NCBI GenBank assembly: GCA_019635415.1 | Contig: JAHBZN010000005.1 | Location: forward strand, 117,512 to 181,511 | Length of the DNA stretch: 64,000 bases | Origin: Ramlibacter sp. | Lineage (GTDB): Bacteria; Pseudomonadota; Gammaproteobacteria; Burkholderiales; Burkholderiaceae_C | Reading direction: 5' to 3' | Shown here: one piece after another, positions 53,129 through 63,333 of the stretch | Layout of the letters: each line of letters begins with the position of its first letter | Position numbering within the stretch: position 1 is the stretch's first letter | Made by a program: the position numbers and the translations under genes | Notes under the pieces: generated by a model | Database searches by the model: none | What the model was told of the DNA's origin: nothing | Seen by the model: only the letters and a program-made list of their open reading frames with translations

Positions 53129-54103
53129 ATGAAATTCCGTACCCGACCCCTGTTGCTGGCCCTCACCGCGGTGCTGGGCAGTGCGCCCCTGCTGGCCGCG
53201 GCCCAGGCCTTTCCGGACAAGCCGATCACCTTCGTGGTGCCGTTCGCCGCGGGCAGCGCGACCGACCAGCTGGCGCGCGTGATCGGTCAGGCCGTCGCCG
53301 CCGAGGCCAGGCAGTCGGTGGTGGTGGAGAACAAGGCCGGGGCCAGCGGCTTCATTGCCTCGCAGCAGGTTGCCAAGGCCGCGCCCGACGGCTACACGGT
53401 CATGATCACCACCAACACCACTCACGCGGCCAACGAACACCTGTTCAAGAAGCTGCCTTATGACCCGGTCAAGGACTTTGCGCCGCTGACGGGCCTGGGC
53501 AAGGGTGGGCAGATCATGGTGGTCAATCCGTCTCTGCCGGCGAAGTCCGTGGCCGAGTTCATCGCCCTGGCCCGCAAGGAGCCGGGCAAGTACAGCTTTG
53601 GCAGCGGCAGTTCGTCCAGCCGCATGGCCGGCGAACTGCTGCAGCAGATGGCGGGCATCAAGCTGCTGCACGTTCCCTACAAGAGCAACCCGCTGGCCAT
53701 CACTGACCTGCTGGGGGGGCAGATCAACATGATGATCACCGACACCGCGACCGGCCTGCCCCAGATCAAGGCGGGCAAGCTGAACGCCCTGGGCTTTTCA
53801 GGCAATAAGCGCTCGCCGCTGGCGCCCGATGTGCCCACTATTGCCGAGGCCGGAGTGCCGGGCTACGAGATGGGCTACTGGTTCGCGGCCTACGCCCCGG
53901 CGGGCACCCCGGCGCCGGTGGTCAAGCGGATCAATGAATTGCTGGTGAAGGCCGTGCGCAGCGAGTCGGCACGCACCGCGTTCTACGCACCCACGGGCAC
54001 CGAACCCTTCACCACCAGCCCCGAGGAGCTGGCGCGGTTCCAGGCGGGGGAATCGCAGAAATGGGCCCGCATCATCAAGGCCGCGGGCATCGAGGCCGAA
54101 TAG
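53129..54103 (+). CDS. Bug-family tripartite tricarboxylate transporter substrate-binding protein
   Basis: 324 residues. A signal peptide (LLLALTAVLGSAPLLAAAQA) precedes the Bug fold: FPDKPITFVVPFAAGSATDQ, VENKAGASGFIASQQVAKA, LPYDPVKDF and DLLGGQINMMITD. Periplasmic binder of a carboxylate or related solute; the family is highly expanded in Burkholderiales and often acts without adjacent TctAB genes. CCAGGAG lies 10 bases before the ATG. Third gene of the LysR-controlled set. Confidence 0.94.
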   Translation: MKFRTRPLLLALTAVLGSAPLLAAAQAFPDKPITFVVPFAAGSATDQLARVIGQAVAAEARQSVVVENKAGASGFIASQQVAKAAPDGYTVMITTNTTHAANEHLFKKLPYDPVKDFAPLTGLGKGGQIMVVNPSLPAKSVAEFIALARKEPGKYSFGSGSSSSRMAGELLQQMAGIKLLHVPYKSNPLAITDLLGGQINMMITDTATGLPQIKAGKLNALGFSGNKRSPLAPDVPTIAEAGVPGYEMGYWFAAYAPAGTPAPVVKRINELLVKAVRSESARTAFYAPTGTEPFTTSPEELARFQAGESQKWARIIKAAGIEAE

Positions 54104-54143
54104 GCCGGCCGGTCGCGGTGGCGCTGGCGCTGGCGCTGGCGGG

Positions 54144-55850
54144 TCAGAGCATTTCGTCGGGTGCGAAGGGACCGATCAGGTTCACCAGCAATTGCAGGCC
54201 GACGCTGGCATCGGGCTCGCGCCGGCTGTCCTTGAAAGCCGCACCAGCCGGCGCGTGCCAGACCAGTTGGCCGTCCTCCAGCGCGACCCGGTAGGCGCCC
54301 GTGGCCAGTGTCGCGTCGACCAGGCGCAGGGCCTGGCGGGCCAGCGGGCGGCTGCGCAGCAACAGGGCCACCTCGGTGTTCTGCAGCCGGGACCGCAGGT
54401 CGAGGTTCATTGAGCCAATGGCCATGAGGCTGTCGTCGGCAATCACCATCTTGGAGTGCAGGCTGGCGCGCGAATTCGCGCTGCCGGCGCCGCCACCTGC
54501 CGCGCCGCTGCCACCGCTGGAGCCCAGGCCGCTGAAGTTGCCCTGCTGGTTGGCACGCATTTCGTGCAGTTGCACGCCCATGGCGAGCAGCGCCGTCCGG
54601 TAGCGCGCGTAGCCGGCATGGGCCGCGGGCGCGTCGTTGGAGGCCAGCGAGTTGGTCAGCACGCGCACCCGCACTCCGCGCGCGCGCAGCGCCTCGAACC
54701 GCTTCATCATCTTGTCGCCGGGCACGAAGTAAGGCGAGATGATGAGCAGGTCGTGCCGCGCCTGGTCCATCAGCGTGAGCATGCCGTCGATGACGGTGGC
54801 GCCGTCGTCAGCGCCGCCGGGGGCCTCGTCGGCGCCGTCAATCTTGCCCGGCTCGTCGGCCAGGAGCACCGATGGGGCCCAGGTCAGCGGCACCTGCTGC
54901 AGGTTCATCAGCGGGTCCAGCGCCACGCTGGGCGTCACGTTGGGCAGAACGGGATCACTGGCCGTGAGCGCCTCGGAGGCCGGCGCGAATGTGGCGGTGG
55001 TGGCTGTGCCTGCGGGCGCCACCACGGCTTCCTCGGGCGCGGCACTGGCGGGGCGGTTCAGTGCGTCGAGTTCGGCGGCCGACACCAGGGACTGCACCGG
55101 ATAGGCTTTCTCGTTGTTCCAGTAGCTGTCAAAGCTGGCTGACATGTCGCGCACGATGCGCCCCGCCGTCAGCACGTCGATGTCCACGAAGTTGCTCGAC
55201 TTGTCCTGGCCGAAGTAGGCATCGCCCAGATTGCGTCCTCCGATGATGCCCAGCGCGTTGTCGGCCAGGAACAGCTTGTTGTGCATGCGCTTTTGCAACT
55301 GGGCGATCTCGTTCAGCGAGCCCAGCAGGCGGCCGAACAGGGAGGCCCGGTTGCCCGGCAGCGGGTTGAACAGCCGGACCTGGACACCGGGCTCGAACGC
55401 CAGGCGCAGCACCTGGGCGTCGCGGCCCACGGTGTTCAGGTCGTCCAGCAGCAGCCGCACGCGCACGCCACGGCGCGCGGCACGCCGCAGGTGTTCGAGC
55501 AGGATTTCGGTGCTGCTGTCGGCGTGGACGGCGTAGTACTGCAGGTCCAGCGTCCGGGCGGCGCCGTCGATCAGGGCCACGCGCGCGTTGAAGGCCAGGG
55601 CCTCGCTGTCCAGCAGGAAGAAGGCCGAGTCGCTGCGTGCGCCGGCGGCGGTCTTGCGCGCCGCCACCCACTGTCCCAGCGGGGTGGCGGCGGGCTCGGC
55701 CCAGGCGGAGGAGACGGGGCGGGGCACGTCGGACGGCAGGCTGGCGCAACCTGCGAGCAGGCCCGCCAGCGCGGTGGCCAGCCCCAGCAGAAGCCGGACC
55801 ACGCCGGCTGGAAGCGAAACGGAACGACGGGCGGCGGCGTGTGGCGGCAT
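54144..55850 (-). CDS. phospholipase D-family lipoprotein (cardiolipin synthase-like)
   Basis: 568 residues. The signal peptide ends in lipobox LAGC (about residue 35). There are two PLD domains with HKD motifs MHNKLFLADN ... GGRN and LHSKMVIADD ... GSMN. A low-complexity insert of about 100 residues (Ala/Pro/Asp-rich, SAAPEEAVVAPAGTATTAT onward) separates the halves, and a Gly/Ser-rich loop (GLGSSGGSGAAGGGAGSANS) precedes the second HKD. It probably acts on phospholipids outside the cytoplasm. Convergent with the Bug gene, single gene. Confidence 0.9.
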   Translation of the reverse strand: MPPHAAARRSVSLPAGVVRLLLGLATALAGLLAGCASLPSDVPRPVSSAWAEPAATPLGQWVAARKTAAGARSDSAFFLLDSEALAFNARVALIDGAARTLDLQYYAVHADSSTEILLEHLRRAARRGVRVRLLLDDLNTVGRDAQVLRLAFEPGVQVRLFNPLPGNRASLFGRLLGSLNEIAQLQKRMHNKLFLADNALGIIGGRNLGDAYFGQDKSSNFVDIDVLTAGRIVRDMSASFDSYWNNEKAYPVQSLVSAAELDALNRPASAAPEEAVVAPAGTATTATFAPASEALTASDPVLPNVTPSVALDPLMNLQQVPLTWAPSVLLADEPGKIDGADEAPGGADDGATVIDGMLTLMDQARHDLLIISPYFVPGDKMMKRFEALRARGVRVRVLTNSLASNDAPAAHAGYARYRTALLAMGVQLHEMRANQQGNFSGLGSSGGSGAAGGGAGSANSRASLHSKMVIADDSLMAIGSMNLDLRSRLQNTEVALLLRSRPLARQALRLVDATLATGAYRVALEDGQLVWHAPAGAAFKDSRREPDASVGLQLLVNLIGPFAPDEML

Positions 55851-55953
55851 GTTGGGCCGACTGTAGACCGGCGTGCCCGGGCCTGGCGGTCGGCGGCCGC
55901 CGGGTCCGTATGACAGACAAATGCTTACAGTTGGCGCGGCGGCCGCTGCGGCT

Positions 55954-57897
55954 TCAGGCGCCGCTGCCCAGCGCTTCCCAGCGCTCCAGGGCGGCCAGCA
56001 GTTCGTCCTCGATCTGCGCGCTGCGGCTGGCGAGCTGGGCGGCGCGCGCCGGGTCGCTGGCGTAGAGGTGGCCGTCCGCGAGCTGCTCCTGGGCCGCTTT
56101 TTGCTCGGCCTCCAGCGCCTCGATGCGCGCCGGCAAGCCGTCGAGCTCGCGTTGCTCCTTGTAGCTCAGCTTCTTTTTTGATAGCACCTCACGGCCGGCT
56201 GGCAAGGGCTGCGGGCTGATGGGGCTTGCAACCGGGGTGGGCGCCGGTGCCTTGGCCAGAGCGCCGCTGCTGGCCGCGCCCAGCGCGGCCGCGCGGCGCG
56301 ACTGGGTTTGCCAGTCCTGTACGCCGCCTTCATATTCGCGCCAGCGGCCGTCGCCCTCGAAGGCGATGGTGCTGGTGACGACGTTGTCCAGGAACGTGCG
56401 GTCGTGGCTGACCAGGAACACCGTGCCGTCGTAGTTCTGCAGCAGGTCTTCCAGCAACTCCAGCGTGTCGATGTCCAGATCGTTGGTGGGCTCGTCGAGC
56501 ACCAGCACGTTGGCCGGCCGGGCGAACAGGCGCGCCAGCAGCAGCCGGTTGCGCTCGCCGCCGCTGAGCGAGCGCACCGGGGAATTGGCCCGGGCTGGCG
56601 AGAACAGGAAGTCACCCAGGTAGCTCTTGACGTGCTTGCGCTGGGTGCCGATCTCGATCCATTCGCTGCCGGGACTGATGAAGTCTTCCAGCGTGGCATC
56701 CAGGTCCAGCGCGTTGCGCATCTGGTCGAAGTACGCCACCGTGACGTTGGCGCCGAGCCGCACCGTGCCCCAGGGGCTGTGGCCGGGCTCGGGCCGCGGC
56801 GCGTGGGGGGGCGCCGGGTCGGGCTTGAGCTCGCCCAGGATCAGCTTGAGCAGCGTGGTCTTGCCCGCGCCATTGGGACCGAGCAGGCCGATCTTGTCGC
56901 CGCGCAGCACCGTGGCGGAGAAGTCGCGCACCACCGCGCGATCACCAAAGCTTCGGCTCACGTGCACCAGCTCCGACACCAGCTTGCCGCTGGCTGCACC
57001 GCTGGCGATGTCCATGCTGACGCTGCCCACGGCTTCACGCCGGGCCTGGCGCCGGGCGCGCAGCTCCTGCAGCCGGACGATCCGGGCCTGCGCCCGGGTG
57101 CGCCGGGCCTCCACGCCCTTGCGGATCCAGATTTCCTCCTGGGCCAGCAGCTTGTCGGCACGGGCATTGATCACCGCTTCCTGGGCAAGCTGTTCTTCCT
57201 TCTGGGCCTGGTAGGCCGCGAAATTGCCGGGGTACGACATGAGCTTGCCGCGGTCGAGTTCCACGATGCGGGTGGCCACGCGGTCCAGGAAGCTGCGGTC
57301 GTGGGTGATGGTGACCACACTGCCCTTGAAATCGATCAGCAGGCCTTCGAGCCATTCGATCGAGTCGAGGTCCAGGTGGTTGGTGGGTTCGTCGAGCAGC
57401 AGCACGTCGGGCTGGGTCACCAGCGCCTGCGCCAGCGCCACGCGTTTCTTCGTGCCGCCGGACAGGCTGCCGATCAGGGCTTCGGGGTCCAGGTGGAGGC
57501 GGTGCAGGGTTTCGTCGACCCGCTGCTCCCAGTTCCAGCCATCCTGCGCTTCGATCTGGTCCTGCAGCGCGTCAAGGTCGCCTTCGCCCTGGCTGTACTG
57601 CTCGATCAGGTCCTTGATGCCCGCCACCCCCGCGCTGGCGGCCATGAAGACCGTCGCGGTCGGCTCCAGCACCGGTTCCTGGGCAACATAGGCGATGCGA
57701 ACCCCCTGCTGCACCTGCAGGTGGCCGTCGTCGGGCTTTTCAAGGCTACCCAGGATCTTGAGCAGGGAGGACTTGCCGGCGCCGTTGCGTCCGATCAGGC
57801 CCACGCGCTCGGCGGCCTCCAGTGAGAAGTCGGTGTGGTCGAGCAGGGCAACATGGCCGAAGGCGAGTTGCGCATTGAGAAGGGTGATGAGTGCCAT
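55954..57897 (-). CDS. uup: ABC-F ATPase Uup
   Basis: 647 residues, soluble duplicated ATPase of the ABC-F family that acts on the ribosome. First domain: Walker A GRNGAGKSS, signature LSGGTKKRVALAQAL, Walker B VLLLDEPTNHLD. Second domain: GPNGAGKTT, LSGGERNRLLLARLF, VLVLDEPTNDLD. A linker helix of about 80 residues and the C-terminal coiled coil (YKEQRELDGLPARIEALEAE) mark it as Uup. A dispersed repeat (56174-56220) encodes part of the variable linker near residues 560-574. It starts 110 bases from the divergent iorA-like gene. Confidence 0.94.
   Translation of the reverse strand: MALITLLNAQLAFGHVALLDHTDFSLEAAERVGLIGRNGAGKSSLLKILGSLEKPDDGHLQVQQGVRIAYVAQEPVLEPTATVFMAASAGVAGIKDLIEQYSQGEGDLDALQDQIEAQDGWNWEQRVDETLHRLHLDPEALIGSLSGGTKKRVALAQALVTQPDVLLLDEPTNHLDLDSIEWLEGLLIDFKGSVVTITHDRSFLDRVATRIVELDRGKLMSYPGNFAAYQAQKEEQLAQEAVINARADKLLAQEEIWIRKGVEARRTRAQARIVRLQELRARRQARREAVGSVSMDIASGAASGKLVSELVHVSRSFGDRAVVRDFSATVLRGDKIGLLGPNGAGKTTLLKLILGELKPDPAPPHAPRPEPGHSPWGTVRLGANVTVAYFDQMRNALDLDATLEDFISPGSEWIEIGTQRKHVKSYLGDFLFSPARANSPVRSLSGGERNRLLLARLFARPANVLVLDEPTNDLDIDTLELLEDLLQNYDGTVFLVSHDRTFLDNVVTSTIAFEGDGRWREYEGGVQDWQTQSRRAAALGAASSGALAKAPAPTPVASPISPQPLPAGREVLSKKKLSYKEQRELDGLPARIEALEAEQKAAQEQLADGHLYASDPARAAQLASRSAQIEDELLAALERWEALGSGA
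56174..56220 (+). repeat. dispersed repeat inside uup
   Basis: Plus-strand copy TTTTTTGATAGCACCTCA followed by GGCCGGCTGGCAAGGGCT. Bases 56178-56220 align with 41693-41735 at 34 of 43 positions by eye. It lies in the Pro/Ala-rich linker before the Uup C-terminal coiled coil. Confidence 0.6.
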
Positions 57898-58006
57898 GGG
57901 AGTGCGGGATTATCCGGTGCCTTTCTGGGGAAGCGCCCCTATCGCCCGGCCAGGCGCGTCGATATAGTCAGCCAGACCCGGCCGCCGTGCGGCCAAGGAG
58001 GCCGTT

Positions 58007-58465
58007 TTGGAGTTGCAGATCAATGGCAAGCCGGTCCAGGCCGACGTGGACCCCAACATGCCCTTGCTGTGGGTGTTGCGCGATGTGCTCAACCTCACGG
58101 GCACGAAGTTTGGCTGTGGGGTTGCCGCCTGCGGCGCCTGCACGGTGAGGGTGGATGGCCAGGCCGTGCGTTCCTGCGTCACGCCGGTCTCCACGGTGGC
58201 GGGCAAGCGCATCCAGACCATCGAGGCCCTGGGGGCGTCCGGCAAGCTGCATGCCTTGCAGGCCGCCTGGATTGCCGAACAGGTGCCCCAGTGCGGTTAC
58301 TGCCAGAGCGGCATGCTCATGGCCGCTGCCGCGTTGCTGGACCGGAAGCCGCGCCCGACTGACGCCGACATCGACGAGGCCATGACCAATATCTGCCGGT
58401 GTGGCACGTACCAGCGTGTGCGCGCCGCCATCCGCCGTGCGGCGGGTCCGGGGGCGGCCGCATGA
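58007..58465 (+). CDS. molybdenum hydroxylase small [2Fe-2S] subunit (IorA-like)
   Basis: 152 residues. A plant-type [2Fe-2S] cluster (Cys37, Cys42, Cys45, Cys57 in GCGVAACGACTV ... RSC) and a second cluster (QCGYCQSGM ... NICRCGTY). It passes electrons from the molybdenum subunit that follows. The start is TTG at 58007: AAGGAGG lies 5 bases upstream and the family N-terminus (MELQINGKPV) begins there, with no ATG or GTG available. Its stop overlaps the next start (ATGA). Confidence 0.93.
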   Translation: MELQINGKPVQADVDPNMPLLWVLRDVLNLTGTKFGCGVAACGACTVRVDGQAVRSCVTPVSTVAGKRIQTIEALGASGKLHALQAAWIAEQVPQCGYCQSGMLMAAAALLDRKPRPTDADIDEAMTNICRCGTYQRVRAAIRRAAGPGAAA

Positions 58466-60729
58466 GGCGCCGTACGCTGCTGCTGACGGGGGCTGGCGCG
58501 CTGGGCGCGCTGGTCGTGGGGTGGAGCCTGATGCCCCAGCGGTCGCGGCTGGGTTCGGCCGGCGCGATGCTGCGGACGGAGGGGGACATTGCCCTGAACG
58601 GCTGGATCAAGATCGCGGCCGATGGCGCCGTGGTGGTGGCGATGCCGCGCAGCGAGATGGGGCAGGGGGTCTACACGGCGCTGCCCATGCTGGCGGCCGA
58701 GGAACTGGATGTGCCGTTGAGCCAGGTCCGTATCGAGCAGGCGGGCGCGGACACCATTTATGGCAACGTGGCCATGCAGATTGCCAGCCTGCCGTTCCAT
58801 CCCCTCGAGTCGGAAGGCCGCGAGAAGCCGGCCAAGGTCAAGGTGGGCGAATGGATGATCGGCAAGGTGGCACGCGAGCTGGGCATCAACGCGACCGGAG
58901 GGTCGTCGTCGGTGGCCGATGCCTGGGAGGTTCTGCGCCTGGCGGCCGCCACGGCGCGCGCCTCGCTGCTCGGGGCGGCCTCGCTGCAGTGGAAGCTCCC
59001 GGTGGCCGAGCTGTCCGTCAGGGACGGGGTCATCTCCCATTCTTCGGGGCCCTCGGCGCCCTTCAGCCAGCTGGTGAAGTTCGCCGCGGCCACCCCCCCC
59101 GGTACCGTCAAGCTCAAGGCACGAAGCGACTGGAAGCTCATTGGGCAGCCGGCGCCCCGGCTGGACGTGGCATCCAAGGTCGATGGCAGCGCGCGTTTTG
59201 GGCTCGATGCCCGGCCGCCGGGCCTGCTCTTCGCCTCAGTGCGGATGTGCCCCATGCTGGGCGGGGCTCCCGGCGCCATCAATCCCAACGCGGCGCTGGC
59301 GATGCCCGGTGTGCTGCGCTTTGTCCGGCTGCCGGCGTACGCGGGGTCAACCGCAGGTTTTGCCGTGGTGGGCCGTACGACCTGGCATGCGCGGCAAGGG
59401 GCCCAGGCCGTTTCGGTGGACTGGCATCAGCGGCCCCGGGGCGCATTGGACAGCCGGGCCATCCAGCAGGCACTGGAAAACGAGGTGCGCGCGGGGTCGG
59501 GCACCGCCTTCCACGAAACCGGCAACGTGGACGCTTCGGAAGGGCAGGCCGCCCGTGTGGTGGAGGCTTGGTACAGCGCGCCCTATCTGGCGCATGCCAC
59601 CATGGAACCCATGAATTGCACGGCACAGGTGCGTGGCGACCAGGTCGAGGTCTGGGCCCCGACGCAGGTGCCGCAAATGGCGCGGGCGGTGGCGGCGCAG
59701 GTGGCCGGCGTGCCCCTGGAAAAGGTGACGCTGCACGTGACATTGCTGGGCGGAGGCTTCGGGCGCCGGCTGGAGGTGGACTCGGTGGCCCAGGCCGTGC
59801 GCGTGGCCATGGACTGCGGCGGGGCGCCAGTGCAACTGGTCTGGCCGCGTGAGGAAGACACCCAGCACGATTTCTACCGCCCCATGCATGTGGCACAAAT
59901 GCGCGCCGCCATCGATCCTTCGGGCGGGGTGGCCAGTCTGCGCATCAAGTCCGCGGGCGACGCCATCACGCCGCGCTGGATTGGCCGCAATCTGCCGGGG
60001 CTGGCCGGCCCTGTGGACATGCCGGACAAAACCACCGCGGAGGGCCTGTTCGATCTGCCGTACGGCTTCTCGAACCAGCGGATGGAGCACGTCGCCACCC
60101 GCATGGGCGTGCCCGTGGGTTTCTGGCGCTCCGTGGGGCACTCGCACAACGCCTTTTTCTCCGAAAGCTTTGTGGATGAACTGGCGGCCGCTACCCGCCA
60201 GGATCCCGTGGCGTTCCGCAGGCAGTGGCTGGCCCATGCGCCGCGTTATCTCGCTGTGCTGGATATGGCCGTTGAAAAATCCGGGTGGGGCCGCGCCCTG
60301 CCTGCCGGGCGCGCCAGGGGCGTTGCCCTGCATGAGTCGTTCGGGTCCATCGTGGCCCAGGTCGCTGAAGTGTCGATACAGGAGGGGCATCCGCGGGTGC
60401 ATCGCGTGGTCTGCGCGGTGGACTGTGGCACGGTGGTCAATCCGCAGATCGTGAAGCAACAGATGGAGGGCGCGGTGGTCTTCGGACTGACGGCGGCGCT
60501 GTTCGGCAGAGTCGACATCCGTGAGGGCGTGGTCCAGCAGACCAACTTCCCCGACTACCCCATGCTGAAGCTGGCGCAGGCGCCACAGGTTGAGACCTGG
60601 CTGCTGCCCAGTGAGCGGCCACCCGCTGGAGTGGGGGAGCCTGGGGTGCCGCCCGTGGCCCCCGCTGTGGCAAACGCGCTCTACACACTCACAGGTGTGC
60701 GTCATCGAGCATTGCCACTGGCGGTCTGA
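58462..60729 (+). CDS. molybdopterin-binding oxidoreductase large subunit (IorB-like)
   Basis: 755 residues, isoquinoline 1-oxidoreductase beta / aldehyde dehydrogenase type. A twin-arginine-like start, MRRRTLLLTGAGALGALVVG, suggests export with the small subunit. MPRSEMGQGVYTALPMLAAE, the molybdopterin loop LLGGGFGRRLEVD and the C-terminal GVGEPGVPPVAPAVANAL, with its catalytic Glu, are visible. The FAD subunit is absent, as in Ior enzymes that give electrons to cytochromes. The substrate (N-heterocycle or aldehyde) is not deducible. The frame ends 48 bases before the rRNA promoter region. Confidence 0.93.
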   Translation: MRRRTLLLTGAGALGALVVGWSLMPQRSRLGSAGAMLRTEGDIALNGWIKIAADGAVVVAMPRSEMGQGVYTALPMLAAEELDVPLSQVRIEQAGADTIYGNVAMQIASLPFHPLESEGREKPAKVKVGEWMIGKVARELGINATGGSSSVADAWEVLRLAAATARASLLGAASLQWKLPVAELSVRDGVISHSSGPSAPFSQLVKFAAATPPGTVKLKARSDWKLIGQPAPRLDVASKVDGSARFGLDARPPGLLFASVRMCPMLGGAPGAINPNAALAMPGVLRFVRLPAYAGSTAGFAVVGRTTWHARQGAQAVSVDWHQRPRGALDSRAIQQALENEVRAGSGTAFHETGNVDASEGQAARVVEAWYSAPYLAHATMEPMNCTAQVRGDQVEVWAPTQVPQMARAVAAQVAGVPLEKVTLHVTLLGGGFGRRLEVDSVAQAVRVAMDCGGAPVQLVWPREEDTQHDFYRPMHVAQMRAAIDPSGGVASLRIKSAGDAITPRWIGRNLPGLAGPVDMPDKTTAEGLFDLPYGFSNQRMEHVATRMGVPVGFWRSVGHSHNAFFSESFVDELAAATRQDPVAFRRQWLAHAPRYLAVLDMAVEKSGWGRALPAGRARGVALHESFGSIVAQVAEVSIQEGHPRVHRVVCAVDCGTVVNPQIVKQQMEGAVVFGLTAALFGRVDIREGVVQQTNFPDYPMLKLAQAPQVETWLLPSERPPAGVGEPGVPPVAPAVANALYTLTGVRHRALPLAV

Positions 60730-60776
60730 TCCGCAGGCATTCGCCGTGTGCCGTCAAAAAATCTAATTGCACCAGC

Positions 60777-61125
60777 TTCGTTTTCCCAAAAAGCCGTGCT
60801 ATAGTCGATGGCTCTGCTGAACACGGCGTTGAAAAACACCGGCATGCAAATGCCAAAATCAGCAGATAAAAAAACTTTGAATGCGTTGACCGAAGCGAAA
60901 ATTTCGGTATATAATTCAAGGCTCTGCTGAAAACGAAGCGAAAGCAACGAAAAGCAGATAGGGAATCGAAAAGTTGACCGAAGCTAAAAAATCGGTATAT
61001 AATTCGAGGCTCTGCTAAAAACGAAATGCAGTTGGTTTAAAGCAAAACGCGATAAACAAAACAACAGCAAATCAAATTAGTAGAAACCCTAAAGTTTGAC
61101 AGGTCTTTCAAAAACATGTCATAAT
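60777..61125 (+). promoter_or_regulatory. four tandem rRNA promoters
   Basis: P1: TTCGTT (60777-60782), TATAGT (60800-60805), 17-base spacer. P2: TTGACC (60886-60891), TATAAT (60910-60915), 18 bases. P3: TTGACC (60974-60979), TATAAT (60998-61003), 18 bases. P4: TTGACA (61096-61101), CATAAT (61120-61125), 18 bases. Each -10 is followed by a near-identical block of the type AGGCTCTGCTGAAAACGAA, so the units look duplicated. The region is AT-rich and has no coding frame. Confidence 0.88.
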
Positions 61126-61203
61126 TCAAGGCTCAGCTGATCGCAGCTAAGCAAGCAAGGCAAGACGGCAAGTCAAGCAGTGCGGTTCGTTAAAAATCTA
61201 CAG

Positions 61204-61222
61204 CCGATAAGTGTGGGCGTTT
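61204..61222 (+). other. 5' arm of the 16S rRNA processing stem
   Basis: 19 bases perfectly complementary to 62919-62937, so the two flanks of 16S would form the long duplex cut by RNase III. The sequence just upstream (GGTTCGTTAAAAATC, from 61182) resembles a boxA antitermination element. Confidence 0.85.
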
Positions 61223-61362
61223 GAAGGCGATTGCCAAGTTCTTCGGAACTAAGTGCAATGCACTTTAAATGCTCATGAAGTAAAAGATGTGAAGTTCAGA
61301 GATGAAGTTCATGTCAATTCCAATTTATGAGTAGCCCCGCAAGGGGCAAACAATTCAAGATC

Positions 61363-62897
<1,535 letters not shown>

Positions 62898-62918
62898 CTG
62901 GAAACTGCAATCAAATTT

Positions 62919-62937
62919 AAACGCCCACACTTATCGG
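62919..62937 (+). other. 3' arm of the 16S rRNA processing stem
   Basis: Perfect complement of 61204-61222, 22 bases after the 16S 3' end. Confidence 0.85.
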
Positions 62938-62966
62938 TTGTTGGAAGAAGTCGAGTCATCGACTAT

Positions 62967-63043
62967 GGGTCTGTAGCTCAGCTGGTTAGAGCACCGTCTT
63001 GATAAGGCGGGGGTCGTTGGTTCGAGCCCAACTAGACCCACCA
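62967..63043 (+). tRNA. tRNA-Ile (anticodon GAT)
   Basis: 77 bases with encoded CCA. The acceptor stem is GGGTCTG with CTAGACCC ahead of ACCA, the D-loop region AGCTCAGCTGGTTAGAGC, the anticodon GAT at 63001-63003, and the T-loop GGTTCGAGCCC. Standard rRNA spacer position. Confidence 0.97.
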
Positions 63044-63071
63044 TTCTTCCGATACTCATCGCGAGGAAATC

Positions 63072-63147
63072 GGGGGATTAGCTCAGCTGGGAGAGCACCT
63101 GCTTTGCAAGCAGGGGGTCGTCGGTTCGATCCCGTCATCCTCCACCA
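63072..63147 (+). tRNA. tRNA-Ala (anticodon TGC)
   Basis: 76 bases with encoded CCA. Acceptor GGGGGAT pairs with ATCCTCC, AGCTCAGCTGGGAGAGC is the D-arm, the anticodon TGC is at 63115-63117, and GGTTCGATCCC is the T-arm. It follows tRNA-Ile by 28 bases in the 16S-23S spacer. Confidence 0.97.
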
Positions 63148-63243
63148 ACACTTGTCATGTGAAGATTCAACACCAAAGCGGCTTTGAGCTCGAAAGATCT
63201 TGAGGCTTCTTTGTTGTTGATCGATATCCATCGATCAATCGGC

Positions 63244-63258
63244 TGTTCTTTAAAAATT
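63244..63258 (+). promoter_or_regulatory. boxA antitermination element before 23S
   Basis: TGTTCTTTAAAAATT matches the boxA pattern that recruits Nus factors on rRNA transcripts, 226 bases ahead of the 23S start. Confidence 0.75.
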
Positions 63259-63275
63259 CATAGAGTCGAATCAGC

Positions 63276-63333
63276 GTTGCTAGCGGAAACCGTACATTCG
63301 TAAAGGTTTAGTACGGACCGTGCCGCTAGCAAC
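63276..63333 (+). repeat. long hairpin in the tRNA-Ala to 23S spacer
   Basis: Outer stem GTTGCTAGCGG / CCGCTAGCAAC (63276-63286 with 63323-63333, 11 bp perfect) and inner stem CCGTAC / GTACGG (63290-63295 with 63311-63316). It is probably a structural or processing element of the spacer; it differs from the 23S leader stem, whose partner lies beyond the window. Confidence 0.7.

Noticed and set aside
54118..54141. GGCGCT tandem repeat between the Bug and phospholipase genes
   Set aside because: Only about three short units in a convergent gap; likely low-complexity GC sequence.
59093..59100. C8 tract in the molybdenum hydroxylase large subunit
   Set aside because: Eight C in a GC-rich gene for a metabolic enzyme; shorter than typical switch tracts and no phase-variation rationale.
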